Positions 61,308 through 64,000 of a stretch of DNA of 64,000 nt are shown in pieces. The notes under the pieces were generated by a model. The model was not told the origin of the DNA. It did not search any database and was given only the letters and a program-made list of their open reading frames with translations. Numbering within the stretch: the first letter of the stretch is position 1; every line of letters begins with the position of its first letter. Made by a program: the position numbers and the translations under genes. This stretch comes from Janthinobacterium lividum (GTDB lineage: Bacteria; Pseudomonadota; Gammaproteobacteria; Burkholderiales; Burkholderiaceae_D): NCBI RefSeq assembly GCF_023509035.1, contig NZ_CP075583.1, positions 2,976,001 through 3,040,000 of the forward strand. The letters are read 5' to 3'.

Positions 61308-62540
61308 TTATGTAGGGGTTGATGCGGATGCGGAAAGCTGCTGGCAGAATTTTACTATGCGCAACGCCGCTTCCAGCCCTTCGGCCGTTTCGGCCACCAG
61401 GGCCATGCGGATGCGGTTGCGACCCGGATTGATGCCGTGCGCGTCGCGCGCCAGGTAACTGCCAGGCAATACCGTCACATTATATTCGGCGTACAGGCGT
61501 TGCGCGAATTCGGTGTCGGACAGTCCCGTGCGGCTGACGTCGGCCCACAGGTAGAAACCGGCGTCCGGCAATTGCACGTCCATCACCGCTTGCAGCAGCG
61601 GCGTGATGGCGTCGAACTTGGCGCGGTACTTGGCGCGATTTTCCTCGACATGGGTTTCGTCGTTCCAGGCCGCGACGGAGGCCGCCTGCACGGCGGGGCT
61701 CATGGCGCCGCCGTGGTAGGTTCGGTAGAGCAGGAATTTTTTCAGTACTTCCGCGTCGCCGGCGACGAAGCCCGAGCGCATGCCCGGCACGTTCGAGCGC
61801 TTCGACAGGCTGGAAAACACGACCAGGCGCGCGTACGGGCGCTCGATGGTGGACAGGCCCAGCATGTGCGCCGCCTGCAGCGCGCCCAGCGGGGGCGTGT
61901 CGCCGTGGTAAATCTCGGAATAGCACTCGTCGGCGGCGATGACGAAATCGTAGCGCTCGGACAGGGCGAACAGGTGTTCCCAGTCTGTCAGGGTCAGCAC
62001 GGCGCCCGTCGGGTTGCCGGGCGAACACAGGAACAGCAGCTTGACCTTTTCCCACACGGAGGCGGGCACGCTGTCGTAGTCGCAGCCGAAATTGCGTGCC
62101 GGATCGGAATTGACGAAATAGGGTTCGGCGCCGGCCAGGTAGGCCGCGCCTTCATAGATCTGGTAAAACGGATTCGGGCTGATCACCAGCGAACCGGCCG
62201 ACGGATCGATCACCGTTTGCGCCAGCGCAAACAGCGCTTCGCGCGAACCGTTCACGGGCAGGATTTGCGTAGCAGGATTGAGCTTGGGGATGTCGTAGCG
62301 GCGTTCCAGCCAGCCGGCGATGGCGCTGCGCAAGGCTTCCGAGCCGATGGTGGTCGGATAGCTGGCCAGGCCGTGGATATTGTCGGTCAATGCCTGCTCG
62401 ATGAAGGCTGGCGTCGGGTGCTTGGGTTCGCCCATGCCCAGGCTGATGGGCGCATACTCGGGGTTGACCGTCACGCCGGCAAACAACTGGCGCAGCTTTT
62501 CAAATGGATATGGTTGCAGTTTAGCAAGAAGTGGATTCAC
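61308..62540 (-). CDS. dapC: Succinyldiaminopimelate transaminase
   Basis: A 410-residue class I/II PLP aminotransferase acting with DapD and DapE in the succinylase route to diaminopimelate. Visible: start [86 protein letters not shown] and the PLP lysine in [22 protein letters not shown]. The N-terminal sequence is typical of beta-proteobacterial DapC. Divergent from tsaB across 214 bp. Confidence 0.94.
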   Translation of the reverse strand: MNPLLAKLQPYPFEKLRQLFAGVTVNPEYAPISLGMGEPKHPTPAFIEQALTDNIHGLASYPTTIGSEALRSAIAGWLERRYDIPKLNPATQILPVNGSREALFALAQTVIDPSAGSLVISPNPFYQIYEGAAYLAGAEPYFVNSDPARNFGCDYDSVPASVWEKVKLLFLCSPGNPTGAVLTLTDWEHLFALSERYDFVIAADECYSEIYHGDTPPLGALQAAHMLGLSTIERPYARLVVFSSLSKRSNVPGMRSGFVAGDAEVLKKFLLYRTYHGGAMSPAVQAASVAAWNDETHVEENRAKYRAKFDAITPLLQAVMDVQLPDAGFYLWADVSRTGLSDTEFAQRLYAEYNVTVLPGSYLARDAHGINPGRNRIRMALVAETAEGLEAALRIVKFCQQLSASASTPT

Positions 62541-62754
62541 GGAACGGACCAGGGCAAGAGTGGAAAGGCGATGTTGCTCAGCGACTACTTGGCGCGGCAG
62601 ACTTGATGCCGGTCAAATTATAAGCTGCGTCTTTCATTATAGCCGTCCTCGCGGGCCCACTGTGCAAGCCGCATCGGCCTGATCGCTGCCCGGCTTGCCT
62701 TGGCATGCCGCAGCGGAGAGTGCCGCAGCATGGCGCGGCAAGGTAAAATACGCT

Positions 62755-63480
62755 ATGTCTACCTTACTTCCCACCCTGCTTGCTATTGAAACCTCGTCCG
62801 AACTCGCCTCTTGCGCCTTGTTGCGCGGTGATGTCGTCTTCTCCCGCGCCTCGTCGGGTGTGCGCACCCATTCCCAGTCTATCCTGCCGATGGTGCAGGA
62901 ATTGCTGGCCGAAGCGGGCGTGACCCTGGCCGACGTTGACGCCATCGCCTACGGCTCCGGCCCCGGCTCGTTTACGGGCGTGCGCACGGCCTGCGGCATC
63001 GCCCAAGGCCTGGCCTACGGCGCCAGCCTGCCCGTCGTGCCCGTCGTCACGCTCGACGCCATGGCGCTGGCGTGCCACCAGCAGCATGGCGCGCAGCGCA
63101 TCGTGACCGTGCTCGACGCCCGCATGGGTGAAGTGTACTGGGCGCAATATGACTATCAGAATGGCTTGCAGGCCGTGTTGCCACCGGCCCTGAGCGCGCC
63201 GGCCGGCGTGGTGCCGCAAGGCGACGTCGTTGGCTGCGGCAACGGTTTTGCGGCCTATGCCGACGCCTTGGCCGCGCTGCCGTGTGCCGCCAACGCCGAT
63301 GCCGCCATCATGCCGCACGCCGAGCAGGTGGCGCAGCTGGCGCGCATCGCCTTTGCGGCTGGTCAGTTCGTGACGGCGGCCGAGGCGCAGCCTTTGTATT
63401 TGCGCAACAAGATCGCTTACACGAGCGCGGAACGGCACGAGATGCAACAGGCCAAGGCCGCTGCGGAGTCGGCACAATGA
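62755..63480 (+). CDS. tsaB: tRNA t6A modification protein TsaB
   Basis: A 241-residue ASKHA-fold protein that dimerises with TsaD in the complex adding threonylcarbamoyl to A37 of tRNAs. Landmarks: LLAIETSSELASCALLRGD at the N-terminus, THSQSILPMVQELLAEAGVTL, the diagnostic YGSGPGSFTGVRTACGIAQGLAYG and VLDARMGEVYWAQY. The start MSTLLPTLL is used. ATGA overlap with rimI. Confidence 0.94.
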   Translation: MSTLLPTLLAIETSSELASCALLRGDVVFSRASSGVRTHSQSILPMVQELLAEAGVTLADVDAIAYGSGPGSFTGVRTACGIAQGLAYGASLPVVPVVTLDAMALACHQQHGAQRIVTVLDARMGEVYWAQYDYQNGLQAVLPPALSAPAGVVPQGDVVGCGNGFAAYADALAALPCAANADAAIMPHAEQVAQLARIAFAAGQFVTAAEAQPLYLRNKIAYTSAERHEMQQAKAAAESAQ

Positions 63481-63986
63481 TGGAGGCGGGCAAGGACGCA
63501 GTGACGCAGGATGACAGCGCGACAGGCTGGGACTTGCTGCGCCTCGACTATCAACCGATGGCCGAGACGGACCTGGCCGAAGTGCTGGCGCTGGAACAGC
63601 GCGTCTACCCGCATCCCTGGACGCATGGCAATTTCGTCGATTCGCTCAAGAGCGGCTACCCGGCTTGGGTGCTGCGCGATGTGGACGGCACCCTGCTTGG
63701 CTATTTTCTGCTGATGCTGGTCGTCGATGAGGCGCACTTGCTCAACGTGGCCGTCGAAGGCGCCATCCAGGGCCAGGGCCTGGGCCGTTTCCTGCTGAAC
63801 CAGTCCTGCGCCTGCGCGCGCCAGCTGGGCATGGAATCGATGTTGCTGGAAGTGCGCCCGTCGAACGTGCGCGCACTCGATATTTACCAGCGCTATGGAT
63901 TTGAACAGATCGGCCGACGCAAGGGATACTATCCGGCCAGCAACTCGCAACGTGAGGACGCCATCGTGATGCGTTATACCTTATGA
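63477..63986 (+). CDS. rimI: Ribosomal-protein S18-alanine N-acetyltransferase
   Basis: A 169-residue GNAT that acetylates the N-terminal alanine of ribosomal protein S18. Acetyl-CoA-binding segment LLNVAVEGAIQGQGLGRFLLNQ (Q-G-x-G-L-G-R), then LEVRPSNVRALDIYQRYGFEQIGRRKGYYP with the RimI-specific RxGYYP and the C-terminal EDAIVMRY. The tsaB-rimI order is widespread. Two adjacent ATGs (63477, 63480) are possible starts. Confidence 0.93.
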   Translation: MMEAGKDAVTQDDSATGWDLLRLDYQPMAETDLAEVLALEQRVYPHPWTHGNFVDSLKSGYPAWVLRDVDGTLLGYFLLMLVVDEAHLLNVAVEGAIQGQGLGRFLLNQSCACARQLGMESMLLEVRPSNVRALDIYQRYGFEQIGRRKGYYPASNSQREDAIVMRYTL

Positions 63987-64000
63987 GCCGCAGCGCCGTT
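63983..64000 (+). CDS. Start of a further coupled gene (cut by window edge)
   Basis: ATGAGCCGCAGCGCCGTT begins in an ATGA overlap with the rimI stop, so a third gene of the operon probably starts here. Six codons are too few to identify it; a family-4 uracil-DNA glycosylase gene often follows rimI in related bacteria. Confidence 0.4.

Overview
The window is a GC-rich, densely coded chromosomal segment with no rRNA, tRNA, phage, IS element, CRISPR array or origin that I can see. Protein families, codon use and gene order (the dapC-dapD / arsC-like-dapE-prmB block, an OmpR/EnvZ pair, an MdtABC-type RND operon, DPP11-type S46 peptidase) point to a betaproteobacterium of the Oxalobacteraceae (Janthinobacterium/Duganella/Massilia-like). 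That placement is inference from gene content, since no rRNA is present.

Layout. 1-7 kb: a secreted trypsin-like protease translationally coupled to an FHA membrane protein cut by the window edge, ribA, a Tat-exported PhoX-type phosphatase behind a four-repeat Pho box, DoxX and pirin genes separated by a long imperfect palindrome, and a divergent LysR gene. 7-25 kb: a PAS-PAS-GGDEF-EAL protein, DUF4256, a LysR/MFS pair, a rhtA/Lrp pair, an aph(3')-like gene followed by a GNAT gene, a cysteine-less glutaredoxin-like protein, a second MFS exporter, a YeeE/TsuA sulfur transporter, a SUKH protein, a sodium/solute symporter, sppA and another GNAT gene. 25-37 kb: an RND operon (adaptor with a frameshift, two permeases, outer-membrane lipoprotein channel), then a CheR-derived fragment coupled to an orphan histidine kinase.

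37-50 kb: an S46 dipeptidyl-peptidase, two hypothetical genes, a TetR/DUF2867 pair with two operator-like repeats, a PnuC-family transporter and NadR-like P-loop kinase converging on a TonB receptor that lies behind a clear TPP riboswitch (together a likely thiamine-salvage module), yqhD, a degenerate encapsulated-ferritin-like gene, an Imm26 gene and the EnvZ/OmpR pair. 50-64 kb: a small exported protein, a DUF342/FapA protein, arfB, cheW, an ABC-F (YheS-type) gene split by a frameshift, prmB, dapE, an ArsC/Spx-like gene, two genes that interrupt the dap block (an FAD monooxygenase and a lower-GC MORN-repeat gene), dapD, dapC, and the divergent tsaB-rimI operon.

The most interesting items are the TPP-riboswitch/TonB/PnuC/kinase locus, several pseudo-enzymes that keep a fold but lose catalytic residues (Cys-less glutaredoxin, ligand-less EncFtn-like protein, GGDEF without its motif), the CheR remnant in front of the kinase, and two frameshifts that both fall in five-G runs and could be either real or consensus errors.
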